64,000 nucleotides of DNA from Halobacillus shinanisalinarum (GCF_022919835.1 NZ_CP095074.1:3267501-3331500); one strand, 5' to 3'. Numbered from the stretch's first letter, positions 36,134-44,732 are shown. Numbers and translations are program-made. Notes: generated from the letters alone by a model not told the origin.

Positions 36134-36169
36134 AAAGCAGCATTCCTTCTTTCGAAGGAATGCTGCTTT
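36134..36169. terminator. Bidirectional terminator
   Basis: Near-perfect 16-bp stem AAAGCAGCATTCCTTC / GAAGGAATGCTGCTTT with loop TTTC, between convergent genes (esterase + and the Gly/Tyr-rich gene -). Confidence 0.8.
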
Positions 36170-36190
36170 CAAAAAAATGACCAAATGACA

Positions 36191-36580
36191 CTACAGTACT
36201 GATAATGCAGCGATGGCTGTCAGAGGTAGAATAAACCTTCCAATGCCGCCACCATATCCATAACCTGGGAAGCCATACCCGCCGTATCCATAGCCATAGC
36301 CAGGATAGCCAAATCCCCATTGCCTTGAATTGTTTGCCGGGTGCTGGTTAGCTAACGTTAAATGGACATTTTCTCCATCCACATGATCGATGAAAACATT
36401 GAAAGAATCTCCAAAAACGGTTTGTATGTTCACCTTTTTATTCATATGCTGTTTGCAAAGATGGAACATATGCTCCATATGTTTTGGATCAACGTTCATA
36501 TTCCCCATAGAATTTGGATTCATATTTGCATTCATACCTGCATTCATATTTGCGTTCATACCATGATGCATTGTGTTCAA
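36191..36580 (-). CDS. Met/Asn-rich, Gly/Tyr-rich small protein of unknown function
   Basis: A 129-residue protein in three parts. Residues 1-35 are Met/Asn/His-rich with repeats of the form MNANMN(A/P). Residues about 36-85 form a compact central domain (HMNKKVNIQTVFGDSFNVF) resembling small beta-strand modules. Residues about 88-118 are a GYGYGGYGFPGYGYGG-type repeat, ending in a short hydrophobic tail (ILPLTAIAALSVL). It has no signal peptide and a good AAGGGGTT-type site. Composition resembles spore-coat or surface-associated proteins. I do not recognise the family; function unknown. Confidence 0.65.
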   Translation of the reverse strand: MNTMHHGMNANMNAGMNANMNPNSMGNMNVDPKHMEHMFHLCKQHMNKKVNIQTVFGDSFNVFIDHVDGENVHLTLANQHPANNSRQWGFGYPGYGYGYGGYGFPGYGYGGGIGRFILPLTAIAALSVL

Positions 36581-36965
36581 CCCCTTCCTAAATTCTGTGT
36601 ACTAATCTTATAAAAACATTCCCTATCAAGATATTCATTTCCAGGGCACATGTGTATATAGCAAGTTAAAATGGGCGTGACATTTGCAGTGCCCTATCAC
36701 TTACATTTAATGGATGACCTGAGGTGGGGATATATGGGTTTTGATATTGGGGCGGATTCCTTGTTTATCTTTTTATTTTGATGTAATGTGTAAAATGGAC
36801 TTTTTTTAATAATGATATTTTTATCAAGAACTGGTCCGAAGAAGCTTTTGCAATCAGTAAGTTGTTTGCTTGATAGATAAGAAGGAATAGAATTGGACAT
36901 TCAAGCCTTCTCGGTTAAGAAGGCTTTTTAATTTGGTCATAAATAGCGAAAAGAGGGATAGGAAA
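36581..36965. other. Intergenic region / possible leader of the NhaC gene
   Basis: About 385 bases without a gene I can support. It contains an intrinsic terminator (36903-36929) on the same strand as, and only about 37 bases upstream of, the NhaC start, so it may be an attenuated leader. Confidence 0.5.
36903..36929 (+). terminator. Terminator upstream of nhaC (possible attenuator)
   Basis: Stem AAGCCTTCT / AGAAGGCTT followed by TTTTT. No gene on the + strand ends upstream of it, which makes an attenuator or leader terminator possible. Confidence 0.7.
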
Positions 36966-38267
36966 ATGGAACAACAAATAAAAGGAAATGCCTGGGCGTT
37001 ACTTCCTTTCGCGATATTCATCCTATTATTTATTGGCTCAGGTATCTTAACAGGTGACTTTTACAAGATGCCTGTACTTGTGGCTTTATTTATAGCGATT
37101 GCAGTCGCACTAATGATGAACCGGAAAACAGATTTTCAAACTAAGATTACACAGCTAACAGAAGGAGGAGGCCACCCCAATATCATTCTAATGGTAGTGA
37201 TCTTCCTGTTAGCCGGGGCTTTTGCTAAAGTAGCTGAAGGGGTTGGAGCAGTTGACTCCACCGTGAATTTAGGGCTGTCTTTCTTGCCTGGGAGCCTATT
37301 GATCGTCGGCTTATTTGTAATAGCCTGCTTCATTTCGGTTTCCATGGGTACATCAGTGGGAACAATCGTAGCCCTCGCTCCGGTTGGGTTAGGAATTGCT
37401 GAACAAACCGATGTTAACGTTGCTTTAACAATGGGCGCGGTTATCAGCGGAGCAATGTTTGGTGATAATTTATCGGTCATTTCTGATACGACGATCGCTG
37501 CTGTCCGTACTCAAGGGACGGAAATGAAGGAGAAATTTAGAGCAAATTTCTTCATCGTTCTGCCGGCGGCCATCATTACAGCGATTATCTTTTTTATCCT
37601 GACAGCAGATGCTTCCTCAGCGATGCAGAATGAGCATCCTTATAATCTGATAAAAGTGTTACCCTATTTAGCTGTGCTCCTATTTGCTATAGCCGGAGTG
37701 AACGTCATTTATGTATTGCTCGGCGGCATATTATTTGCCGGCATTGTCGGGCTGATCCTTGGAGAAATTTCCATGATGGACTATATCACCTTGATCGGTG
37801 ATGGGTTTGTCAGTATGCAAAATCTTGCAATGATCGCGATTCTCCTGGGTGGACTTGTGGAGCTAATTAAGCAAAATGGCGGCATTGAATTTTTGCTGCA
37901 AAGCATCAGTAAAAGAATAAATAATGACAGAGGTGGGGAGCTTGGAATCGCGGGTCTTGTCAGTACGGTAAACTTCTCAACAGCTAACAACACGATTGCG
38001 ATCATAACAGCCGGTCCGCTTGCGAAGCAGATTTCTGATCGCTTTGACATCGCACCTCGCCGCTCGGCCAGCATGCTCGATATATTTGGCAGTACGGTTC
38101 AAGGTCTGATCCCTTATGGGGCCCAAATGCTAGCAGTAGCAGGAGTCGCCAGTATTTCTCCCATCGCTGTTGTCCCTTATTGTTTTTACCCGATGCTGAT
38201 CGGGATCTCAGGATTGCTCGCAATTGCCTTTCGATTTCCTCGTTTTACAATTACAAAAAAAGACTAA
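36966..38267 (+). CDS. NhaC family Na+/H+ antiporter
   Basis: A roughly 433-residue membrane protein with about 11 helices. The family blocks are SMGTSVGTIVALAPVGLGIA, GAVISGAMFGDNLSVISDTTIAA, and a second-half TANNTIAIITAGPLAKQIS, a pattern shared with the NhaC/ion transporter superfamily. ATG 36966 has AGGGATAGG upstream. A leader terminator precedes it and a terminator follows. Substrate beyond H+ and a cation is not certain. Confidence 0.82.
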   Translation: MEQQIKGNAWALLPFAIFILLFIGSGILTGDFYKMPVLVALFIAIAVALMMNRKTDFQTKITQLTEGGGHPNIILMVVIFLLAGAFAKVAEGVGAVDSTVNLGLSFLPGSLLIVGLFVIACFISVSMGTSVGTIVALAPVGLGIAEQTDVNVALTMGAVISGAMFGDNLSVISDTTIAAVRTQGTEMKEKFRANFFIVLPAAIITAIIFFILTADASSAMQNEHPYNLIKVLPYLAVLLFAIAGVNVIYVLLGGILFAGIVGLILGEISMMDYITLIGDGFVSMQNLAMIAILLGGLVELIKQNGGIEFLLQSISKRINNDRGGELGIAGLVSTVNFSTANNTIAIITAGPLAKQISDRFDIAPRRSASMLDIFGSTVQGLIPYGAQMLAVAGVASISPIAVVPYCFYPMLIGISGLLAIAFRFPRFTITKKD

Positions 38268-38280
38268 TGCCTACATGAAA

Positions 38281-38308
38281 AAGGAGCCCATTGAAGGCTC
38301 CTTTTTTG
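38281..38308 (+). terminator. Terminator after the second NhaC gene
   Basis: Stem AAGGAGCC / GGCTCCTT with loop CATTGA, followed by TTTTTT. Confidence 0.85.
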
Positions 38309-38313
38309 ATTTC

Positions 38314-39050
38314 TTACTGTATATCTGTCCCAAGTACAGCTACATACTGAATATCATTCATAACCGAAAACTTCGAACCATCCCAGCTCAAAGGAGTTTG
38401 AACCACCCCAAGTCCATCTGCATGGTATCTTCCAGCAATTTCTTGAAAAACAAACAATTCGTACACGCCATCCCCTTGAAAATCGATAGGATAAAGCACA
38501 TTTAATCCAGAAACCCATCCCTCAATCGGTTCTTTTAATGTTCCATCAGGTTGGTAGATCTCCGACAAATAGTCTCTTCCTTTGTTCTGGATATCGATCG
38601 TGTAGGTGAGATTGAGAGTTCGATTCACCACATCAACCTTGTAATGATCCCTATAGATTACATCGTACACAAAGGAGTCATCGAACTTCTTGTAATCAAA
38701 CAATTCCTTCGCCTGGTTGTTAAGGAAGGAGTAAACATAATAATAACCAAATCCGCCGCTTCCCCCGGAGTTAATACTGATTAAAATATCATCCACTCGA
38801 TCTCCGTTAAAATCCCTAGGAAAATTGAGGGTTGATAGCCTGCATTTGATTCTAAAGGGATACTGTAGGCAGCGTTCGTTCTTCCGTCTTGAATAACGAG
38901 TGTAATCTCTGTGGTGAATGGACTTGTGCTACCGTCAGGCTTTTGTCCAATTAAATAGACATGATCAGGGATACCATCACCATTCACATCCCCTTGTTTG
39001 GACGTTAGGATGGATGGCGGCTGTCTCATGTAATAAGGATTAGAATACAT
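38314..39050 (-). pseudogene. FG-GAP/VCBS-repeat-like protein, frameshifted in a C3 run
   Basis: A protein of about 244 residues after repair, without signal peptide. It has three integrin-like calcium-loop repeats: DVNGDGIPDHVYLIG near residue 22, a second DFNGDRVDDILISI that appears only when one base is added at 38814-38816, and DFQGDGVYELFVFQ near 205. The present frames stop after EIEWMIF and restart at MDDILISINSGGSGG. ATG 39050 has GGAGGAAA upstream. A Tyr/Pro-rich N-terminus (MYSNPYYMRQPP) recalls spore-associated proteins. Function unknown. Confidence 0.7.
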
Positions 39051-39173
39051 ATTTTCCTCCATTATCGTTTTATATACCTGTGCTATCATACGCCCAATTT
39101 TAAAAAGTGTTCACAGTCCATCATCACTTAGAATTCGGGCCTTACCTGGCTTAAGCGTTGTTATATCTTTTTC

Positions 39174-39224
39174 GTATGCAAAACGAACGTTATCAATATT
39201 TTATGTATGCAAAACGGAGTGTTA
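39174..39224. promoter_or_regulatory. Direct-repeat operator candidate upstream of hpaG1
   Basis: Two direct repeats, GTATGCAAAACGAACGTTA (39174-39192) and GTATGCAAAACGGAGTGTTA (39205-39224), 31 bases apart (three helical turns). The second overlaps the TATAAT-like element near 39229. They lie 66-116 bases upstream of the hpaG1 start and are candidate sites for the pathway regulator. Confidence 0.55.
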
Positions 39225-39289
39225 CTTTATAATTATGAGATAGTTCTGAAAATTGAATAGAATCCATTTAGAGAAAAGGAGTGGGTGAA

Positions 39290-40078
39290 ATGCATAAAGT
39301 CAAGGCTAAACTTGGTGACAGATGGCAGATGGAGGAACTGGGTGTAAGTTTAAAAGGTTCTTCTGTTCAATTGAACGAGGAGGATATGGATGGGGGAGAA
39401 AACACATGGAATGCCCCTGTCTCGGGGACGATTTACGGTACATTATTGAACTATAAAGGGGCTCTTAAAAAAATGGGGGAAGCTTTACATAACGATCCAT
39501 ATAAAGCACCTCCAAAAGCCCCCATTATGTATATTAAGCCGCAAAACACGGTAATTGGGCATCAAGCCTCTATTCCTTTACCTGATGACATGGAGGAACT
39601 TGAGGTAGGCGCATGTCTGGGTATAGTGATGGGCAAAAAAGCTGCCCGAGTAAAGGCAGAGCAAGCTTTTGATTATATTGAAGGATACACGGTAGTTAAT
39701 GATATTAGTGTCCCTCATGAAAGTGTATTTAGGCCTGCAGTAAAACATAAAGCTCGTGACGGATTTTGCCCCATTGGTCCATGGATCATCGAAAAAAATG
39801 CTGTGCCAAATCCAGACCAACTAGGCATACAAGTCTATATTAATGGGGAATGGAAGCAAAGTAATAATACGGAGAATCTCGTCCGCTCCGTTTCACGATT
39901 GCTTGCCGACGTAACGGAATTTATGACATTAGAAAAAGGAGACACCTTACTTGTCGGTGTTCCGGAAGATCCGCCGCTTGCCAAAGACGGAGATCACATT
40001 CGTATTGAGATTGATCAAGTAGGTGTGCTTGAAAATGTCGTGAGTAAAAATAAAGCTTTTGGGAGGAATGAATCATGA
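39290..40078 (+). CDS. hpaG1: HpaG1-like fumarylacetoacetate hydrolase family protein
   Basis: A roughly 262-residue FAH-family enzyme corresponding to the N-terminal half of E. coli HpaG (5-oxopent-3-ene-1,2,5-tricarboxylate decarboxylase / isomerase). Diagnostic blocks: YKAPPKAPIMYIKPQNTVIG near residue 67 and the FRPAVKHKARDGFCPIG segment near 145. ATG 39290 has AAGGAG eight bases upstream. The stop overlaps the start of the second half gene. The two halves act at the decarboxylation/isomerisation step of homoprotocatechuate meta cleavage. Confidence 0.85.
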   Translation: MHKVKAKLGDRWQMEELGVSLKGSSVQLNEEDMDGGENTWNAPVSGTIYGTLLNYKGALKKMGEALHNDPYKAPPKAPIMYIKPQNTVIGHQASIPLPDDMEELEVGACLGIVMGKKAARVKAEQAFDYIEGYTVVNDISVPHESVFRPAVKHKARDGFCPIGPWIIEKNAVPNPDQLGIQVYINGEWKQSNNTENLVRSVSRLLADVTEFMTLEKGDTLLVGVPEDPPLAKDGDHIRIEIDQVGVLENVVSKNKAFGRNES

Positions 40079-40821
40079 AGACAGCACGTGTTGCTTTTGA
40101 AGGCGATATTCATCATGTGACAGAATCCGCTGAGGGAATCCAACTGGAAAACGGAAAACTCATTTCAGAGGAAGACGTGGTATGGCTGCCGCCGGTTGAG
40201 CCACGGACAAGTTTTGCACTCGGTCTGAACTATTTTGACCATGCGAGTGAACTTTCCTTCAAAGCACCGGAAGAACCACTGGTTTTTCTGAAAGGCCCGA
40301 ATACGTTTGTCGGTCATCGGGGAAAAACGTATCGACCATCAGATGTCACTAACATGCATTATGAGTGTGAATTAGCTGTAGTAATCGGCCGGCAAGCGAA
40401 AAATGTAAAACGTGAAGAAGCGTACAACTATATTTCTGGTTATACGATTGCCAATGATTATGCTATTCGTGATTACTTAGAAAATTATTACCGACCGAAC
40501 TTGAGGGTGAAAAACCGGGATCATTGTACACCGATTGGTCCATGGTTGGTTGATGCTGATGACGTTGGCAACCCTATGAATCTTGCATTACGCACGTATG
40601 TAAACGGCGAGATCGTACAGGAAGGTTCGACGAAAGACATGATTTTTGATGTTCCTGTATTGGTTGAGTACCTCAGCAGTTTTATGACCTTAAGTCCAGG
40701 GGATTTAATTTTAACAGGAACGCCTAAAGGGACAGTGGACACCAAAGTTGGAGATGAAGTAGTTACGGAAATCGAAGGGCTGGGCCGTCTCGTTAATACG
40801 ATCACAGATGAGGATGCATAA
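40075..40821 (+). CDS. hpaG2: HpaG2-like fumarylacetoacetate hydrolase family protein
   Basis: A 248-residue FAH-family enzyme matching the C-terminal half of HpaG. Metal-site acidic residues sit in MHYECELAVVIGR near residue 103 and GYTIANDYAIRDY near 125; the RVKNRDHCTPIGPWLV and LTGTPKGT blocks are typical. The ATG overlaps the hpaG1 stop by four bases (ATGA), indicating translational coupling. Confidence 0.87.
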   Translation: MKTARVAFEGDIHHVTESAEGIQLENGKLISEEDVVWLPPVEPRTSFALGLNYFDHASELSFKAPEEPLVFLKGPNTFVGHRGKTYRPSDVTNMHYECELAVVIGRQAKNVKREEAYNYISGYTIANDYAIRDYLENYYRPNLRVKNRDHCTPIGPWLVDADDVGNPMNLALRTYVNGEIVQEGSTKDMIFDVPVLVEYLSSFMTLSPGDLILTGTPKGTVDTKVGDEVVTEIEGLGRLVNTITDEDA

Positions 40822-40841
40822 ATGGGGAGGAGGAAAGTAAA

Positions 40842-41222
40842 ATGCCGCATGTCATAGTGGAATATACAGATAACCTTACGCCCCATACAGACATCTCCGA
40901 CTTGTTGAAAAAAATAAGCGATGTTTTGATTGCGCGAAATGAGACATATCCAGTTGGCGGCGTCCGCGTCAGAGCATATGAGGTGAAAAATTACCGAATT
41001 GCTGACGGGAAAGAAGATGATGCGTTCGTCCATGCTATTTTCAAAATTGGCAAAGGGCGAAGTGAAGAGGTAAAACAATCTACATGTGAAGAGATTTTTG
41101 CAGTGATGAAAAATCACTTTGCTTCGATATCTGATGAAAGTTACTTGGCTTTATCGTTAGAACTCGTAGAATTCCAACATAAAACGTATAAATATAACAA
41201 TATCCACAGTCGTTTTAAATGA
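40842..41222 (+). CDS. hpaF: 5-carboxymethyl-2-hydroxymuconate delta-isomerase HpaF
   Basis: A 126-residue tautomerase-superfamily isomerase. The N-terminus MPHVIVEYTDNL supplies the catalytic Pro after Met removal, and the length and the KGRSEEVKQSTCEEIF block match HpaF/HpcD. It lies 20 bases after hpaG2 with GGGAGGAGG upstream. It converts the oxidised ring-cleavage product to the substrate of HpaG. Confidence 0.9.
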   Translation: MPHVIVEYTDNLTPHTDISDLLKKISDVLIARNETYPVGGVRVRAYEVKNYRIADGKEDDAFVHAIFKIGKGRSEEVKQSTCEEIFAVMKNHFASISDESYLALSLELVEFQHKTYKYNNIHSRFK

Positions 41223-41295
41223 CCTTCCCTGTTAAAAGATGGTTTGTTGCATAAAGGCTAGACATTCTTGGGAGGTAGATTTTTACACGGATCTT

Positions 41296-41309
41296 TGAAA
41301 GCGTTTTCT
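41296..41309 (+). promoter_or_regulatory. CcpA cre box upstream of the aldehyde dehydrogenase
   Basis: TGAAAGCGTTTTCT fits the TGNAANCGNWNNCW consensus at every fixed position. A TATAAT follows at 41313-41318, so a promoter is probable here and carbon catabolite control of the second half of the cluster is likely. Confidence 0.75.
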
Positions 41310-41348
41310 GTATATAATCAAAATTATTTAACAAAAGGAGCATTACTT

Positions 41349-42794
41349 ATGACTGTTGCTGGCTCATTAAAACGAAAAAATTTGTTTATTGGTGGAAGGT
41401 GGCAAGAGGCGGAGCACTATATAGAACTTACATCACCCTATAATGGTGAGGTATTATGTGAGATCCCATCAGCAACGGAAGCAGAAGTAGAGCAAGCAAT
41501 AGTTGCTGCCACTCAAGCTCGAGGTGATATGAAGAAATTAGCAGCCTATCAACGTGCAGACATTCTTGAAGAACTTTCGTATCTACTAAAATCTCGTAAG
41601 GAGGAAGCGGCTCAACTCATTGCATTAGAGGCATCAAAACCAATAGCAACTGCAAGAGGAGAAGTGGAACGGACGATTCAAACCTATAAGTTTGCTGCCG
41701 AAGAGGCGAAGCGAAATCACGGTGAAATGATCCCGCTTGATGCAACACCAGGGGGACAGGGACGTGTTGGATACACGAAATATGAACCTCTCGGAGTAAT
41801 TGGCGCGATTACCCCATTCAACTTCCCAATGAATCTAGTGGCACATAAAGTCGGACCAGCCATAACTGCAGGAAACACAATTGTTTTGAAGCCTGCATCG
41901 CAAACCCCTCTATCTGCCTATTTTCTGGCTGAATTGCTTGAAGAAGCCGGTCTTCCTGCTGGAGCATTAAATGTTGTGACAGGGAAAGGCAGAATCGTTG
42001 GCAACCAGATCGTTGAAGACGATCGGATCAGCATGATCACATTTACCGGCAGCCCAGAGGTAGGGAAAGAGATTCGCAGTAAGGCAGGCCTGAAGAAAGT
42101 GACCTTAGAATTAGGATCTAATGCTGCGCTAATTGTCGACAAGGATGTTGCCATTGATGGAATTATTTCACGATGTGTAACAGGTGCCTTTAGCTTTCAA
42201 GGCCAAGTATGTATCTCGCTGCAGAGAATTTACGTTCATGAAGACCAGTATGAGGAATTTGTTGACCGTTTTATTGAAGAAACAAACCAGTTAAAGCTTG
42301 GAGATCCGTTAAATGAGGATACTGATGTTTCCGCATTGATTACGCAAGGAGATGTAACGCGTTCCCTTGAGTGGATCGAGGAAGCCATACAGGGAGGAGC
42401 TAAGATAGCCACGGGGGGTAAGTCGGAAGGAAATGCACTTTTACCAACCGTCCTGCTTGATGTTCAGCCTGCTATGAAAGTCTCCTGTCAAGAGGTGTTT
42501 GCTCCGATTGTTTTGATTGATAAAATCACTTCTGTTGAGGAAGGGATCGAGAAAGTGAATGATTCTAGGTTTGGGCTGCAGGCAGGTATTTACACAGAAC
42601 AGGTGTCTACAGCACTTGATGCTGCCGATCGTCTTGAAGTTGGCGGTGTGATCATCAATGATTTTCCAACTTTTCGCGTAGATAACATGCCATATGGCGG
42701 AGTGAAGGAGAGCGGCACTGGTAAAGAAGGCGTAAAGTATTCCTTTGAGGAAATGTCGCAAATGAAATTGGTCGTTTTTAACCGATATTCATGA
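41349..42794 (+). CDS. NAD(P)-dependent aldehyde dehydrogenase
   Basis: A roughly 481-residue aldehyde dehydrogenase. Visible: GAITPFNFPMNLVAHK, the cofactor block ITFTGSPEVG, the general-base Glu in LELGSNAALI near residue 257, and the catalytic Cys in GQVCISLQRIYVH near 291. The GQVCISxQR form is typical of the lactaldehyde/phosphonoacetaldehyde-type subgroup. ATG 41349 has AAAAGGAG upstream. It has its own promoter/cre region. In this cluster the likely substrate is succinic semialdehyde, the final aldehyde of the pathway, but that is inference. Confidence 0.85.
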   Translation: MTVAGSLKRKNLFIGGRWQEAEHYIELTSPYNGEVLCEIPSATEAEVEQAIVAATQARGDMKKLAAYQRADILEELSYLLKSRKEEAAQLIALEASKPIATARGEVERTIQTYKFAAEEAKRNHGEMIPLDATPGGQGRVGYTKYEPLGVIGAITPFNFPMNLVAHKVGPAITAGNTIVLKPASQTPLSAYFLAELLEEAGLPAGALNVVTGKGRIVGNQIVEDDRISMITFTGSPEVGKEIRSKAGLKKVTLELGSNAALIVDKDVAIDGIISRCVTGAFSFQGQVCISLQRIYVHEDQYEEFVDRFIEETNQLKLGDPLNEDTDVSALITQGDVTRSLEWIEEAIQGGAKIATGGKSEGNALLPTVLLDVQPAMKVSCQEVFAPIVLIDKITSVEEGIEKVNDSRFGLQAGIYTEQVSTALDAADRLEVGGVIINDFPTFRVDNMPYGGVKESGTGKEGVKYSFEEMSQMKLVVFNRYS

Positions 42795-42809
42795 TGGAGG
42801 AGGTAGAAC

Positions 42810-42926
42810 ATGCTAGGACTAGAGGATGCTTCGATTGCTTTTGTTTGGATTGCCACGGTTCTGTCTGGTATCGGGTGTGTGATCTTCGGCGCACTGATGT
42901 GGAACCGCGGAGGTGAAGGCGAATGA
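42810..42926 (+). CDS. Symporter small accessory protein (38 residues)
   Basis: ATG 42810, with GGAGGAGG upstream, encodes a 38-residue single-helix protein (MLGLEDASIAFVWIATVLSG, then IGCVIFGALMWNRGGEGE). Its TGA overlaps the ATG of the symporter gene (ATGA). This is the pattern of the small accessory subunit found upstream of sodium:solute symporters in many Bacilli. Confidence 0.8.
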   Translation: MLGLEDASIAFVWIATVLSGIGCVIFGALMWNRGGEGE

Positions 42927-44515
42927 ATTTTTCGGTTTTAATCCCGTTATGTATTGTTTATATAGCAATAATGTCATGGCTTGCTTATTACGGTTATAAA
43001 AAGACGACCTCCCAAGCAGATTACCTTGTAGGGGGACGAAATATAAACCCGATTGTCATGGCCTTATCCTACGGTGCGACCTTTATCAGTTCCTCTGCTA
43101 TGGTCGGTTTTGGCGGGGTCGCATCTATCTATGGGTTCGGTCTGTTATGGCTGGCTTTCTTAAATATTGTACTTGGAGTATTTGTTGCGTTCGCTGTCTT
43201 TGGGAAAAAGATCAGAAGGCTTTCGATCAAATTGGACGCAACAACGTTTCCCGCTTTACTCGGGAGGCACTATGATTCTAAGTTTATTACTGTATTTTCA
43301 GGAGCCGTTATTTTTATCTTCATGCCTGCCTACACAAGTATTGTATTAATTGGTGGGGGGCGTTTTTTGCAGGAAACCTTATCGATAAACTTCAACGTTG
43401 CTTTACTGGTTCTTGCTGTTGTGATTGCTTTGTACGTGATTGGCGGGGGGATTAAGGCGGTTATGTACACAGATGCATTTGGTGCTGTAATCATGTTGAT
43501 CGGCATGTGCATCTTCCTATTTGTCAGCTATCAAGCAGTAGGGGGCGTCGTTGATGGACATCAGATGCTAGCTTCTTTGAAAAACATGGTGCCAAAATCT
43601 CTTGCTTCTCAAGGACATCAGGGGTGGACGAGCATGCCGGTATTTGGCTCACCGATATGGTGGACGCTCGTGAGTACCATTATCATGGGGGTTGGAATTG
43701 GCGTATTGGCACAACCTCAATTAGCGATGCGTTGTATGACCGTGAAAGACGATAAGGCGTTATATCGGTCTGTCCTTGTTGGCGGGATTTTCATCTTTTT
43801 CATGACAGGTGCTGCTTATATGATCGGACCGCTCAGTAATGTTTACTTTATGGAAACAGCAGGTGAGCTTTCGATAAATATGGCAGGTGGAAATGCTGAC
43901 CTCGTGATTCCGATGTTCATTAATGCACTCATGCCTGATTGGTTTATCTATGTATTTACCTTGACTTTGTTGTCAGCGACGATCTCGACAGTAAGTTCAT
44001 TGATTCATGTGCAAGCCGCAGCCTTCGGTGAAGATATTTTAAAAACATTAGGCATTCATACAGTCCTAGGAAATAAAATAAGCCCGGCAAGGCTCGGCGT
44101 AATCGTAGGGGTCCTCCTCGCCGTTATCTTGGCCTATCTTCTTCCAGGAGGTGTCATCGCCCAAGCCACTTCTTTCTGGTTTGGCATTTGTGCAGCAGGG
44201 TTCCTCCCTGCCCTTATTGGAGCATTTTATTGGAAAAAAGCATCAAGAGCAGGGGCCGTGTCAAGTATCATTGTTGGTTTTGCTGTGAGTATATTCGGCT
44301 TTCTATTTTTACATGAAAAGCAATCTGTCGCTTTTGGATTGTCTGAGGCATTATTCGGAAAAGGATACTTACTGGCCTATCCATGGACCCATGTGGATCC
44401 ACTGTTTTATGCCTTACCTTTATCAACGATCGTATTCATTTCCGTAAGTCTGTTTGGTTCAAAAGGACAGATCCGACATGAAATCGATACGAATCAGGTG
44501 GATGCCGTTCGTTAG
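42923..44515 (+). CDS. Sodium:solute symporter family protein
   Basis: A 530-residue SSS-family transporter with about 13 helices. The family blocks ADYLVGGRNINPIVMALSYG near the start and the Na+-site region ATISTVSSLIHVQAAAFGED near 350 are visible. It is translationally coupled to the 38-residue accessory protein. Its place inside the 4-hydroxyphenylacetate cluster suggests uptake of an aromatic or carboxylic acid; the substrate is inferred. Confidence 0.88.
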   Translation: MNFSVLIPLCIVYIAIMSWLAYYGYKKTTSQADYLVGGRNINPIVMALSYGATFISSSAMVGFGGVASIYGFGLLWLAFLNIVLGVFVAFAVFGKKIRRLSIKLDATTFPALLGRHYDSKFITVFSGAVIFIFMPAYTSIVLIGGGRFLQETLSINFNVALLVLAVVIALYVIGGGIKAVMYTDAFGAVIMLIGMCIFLFVSYQAVGGVVDGHQMLASLKNMVPKSLASQGHQGWTSMPVFGSPIWWTLVSTIIMGVGIGVLAQPQLAMRCMTVKDDKALYRSVLVGGIFIFFMTGAAYMIGPLSNVYFMETAGELSINMAGGNADLVIPMFINALMPDWFIYVFTLTLLSATISTVSSLIHVQAAAFGEDILKTLGIHTVLGNKISPARLGVIVGVLLAVILAYLLPGGVIAQATSFWFGICAAGFLPALIGAFYWKKASRAGAVSSIIVGFAVSIFGFLFLHEKQSVAFGLSEALFGKGYLLAYPWTHVDPLFYALPLSTIVFISVSLFGSKGQIRHEIDTNQVDAVR

Positions 44516-44577
44516 GTAATTAGGGCAGATTAGCACTCGGGAAATCGCTGCGGCTCCATGGGAAAAACCGTTAGGGA

Positions 44578-44663
44578 AGAATTCTACAAAGGTTTGGAAA
44601 GAATCTTTTGGAATTAAGTCAGAATAATTACGGATTTGGGCAGAATCTATTTTGAATATGACC
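44578..44663. repeat. Degenerate 21-bp tandem repeat (AGAAT...)
   Basis: Four consecutive units start at 44578, 44600, 44621 and 44642: AGAATTCTACAAAGGTTTGG, AGAATCTTTTGGAATTAAGT, AGAATAATTACGGATTTGGG, AGAATCTATTTTGAATATGA (20 bases shown of each). The period is 21-22 bases. The stretch between the symporter stop and the terminator has no gene. Confidence 0.55.
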
Positions 44664-44683
44664 AGAGCGCTCCAAGGTGAAAT

Positions 44684-44720
44684 AAAAGGCGTCGTGTGAA
44701 TCAATCACACGACGCCTTTT
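44684..44720. terminator. Bidirectional terminator between symporter and LysR genes
   Basis: Perfect 16-bp stem AAAAGGCGTCGTGTGA / TCACACGACGCCTTTT with loop ATCAA, between convergent genes. Confidence 0.88.
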
Positions 44721-44732
44721 CAATGTCTATAG

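Noticed and set aside
36697..36900. A 67-residue frame on the minus strand upstream of the second NhaC gene
   Set aside because: Lys/Ile/Ser-rich without domain features or a convincing ribosome binding site; its position overlaps a probable leader.
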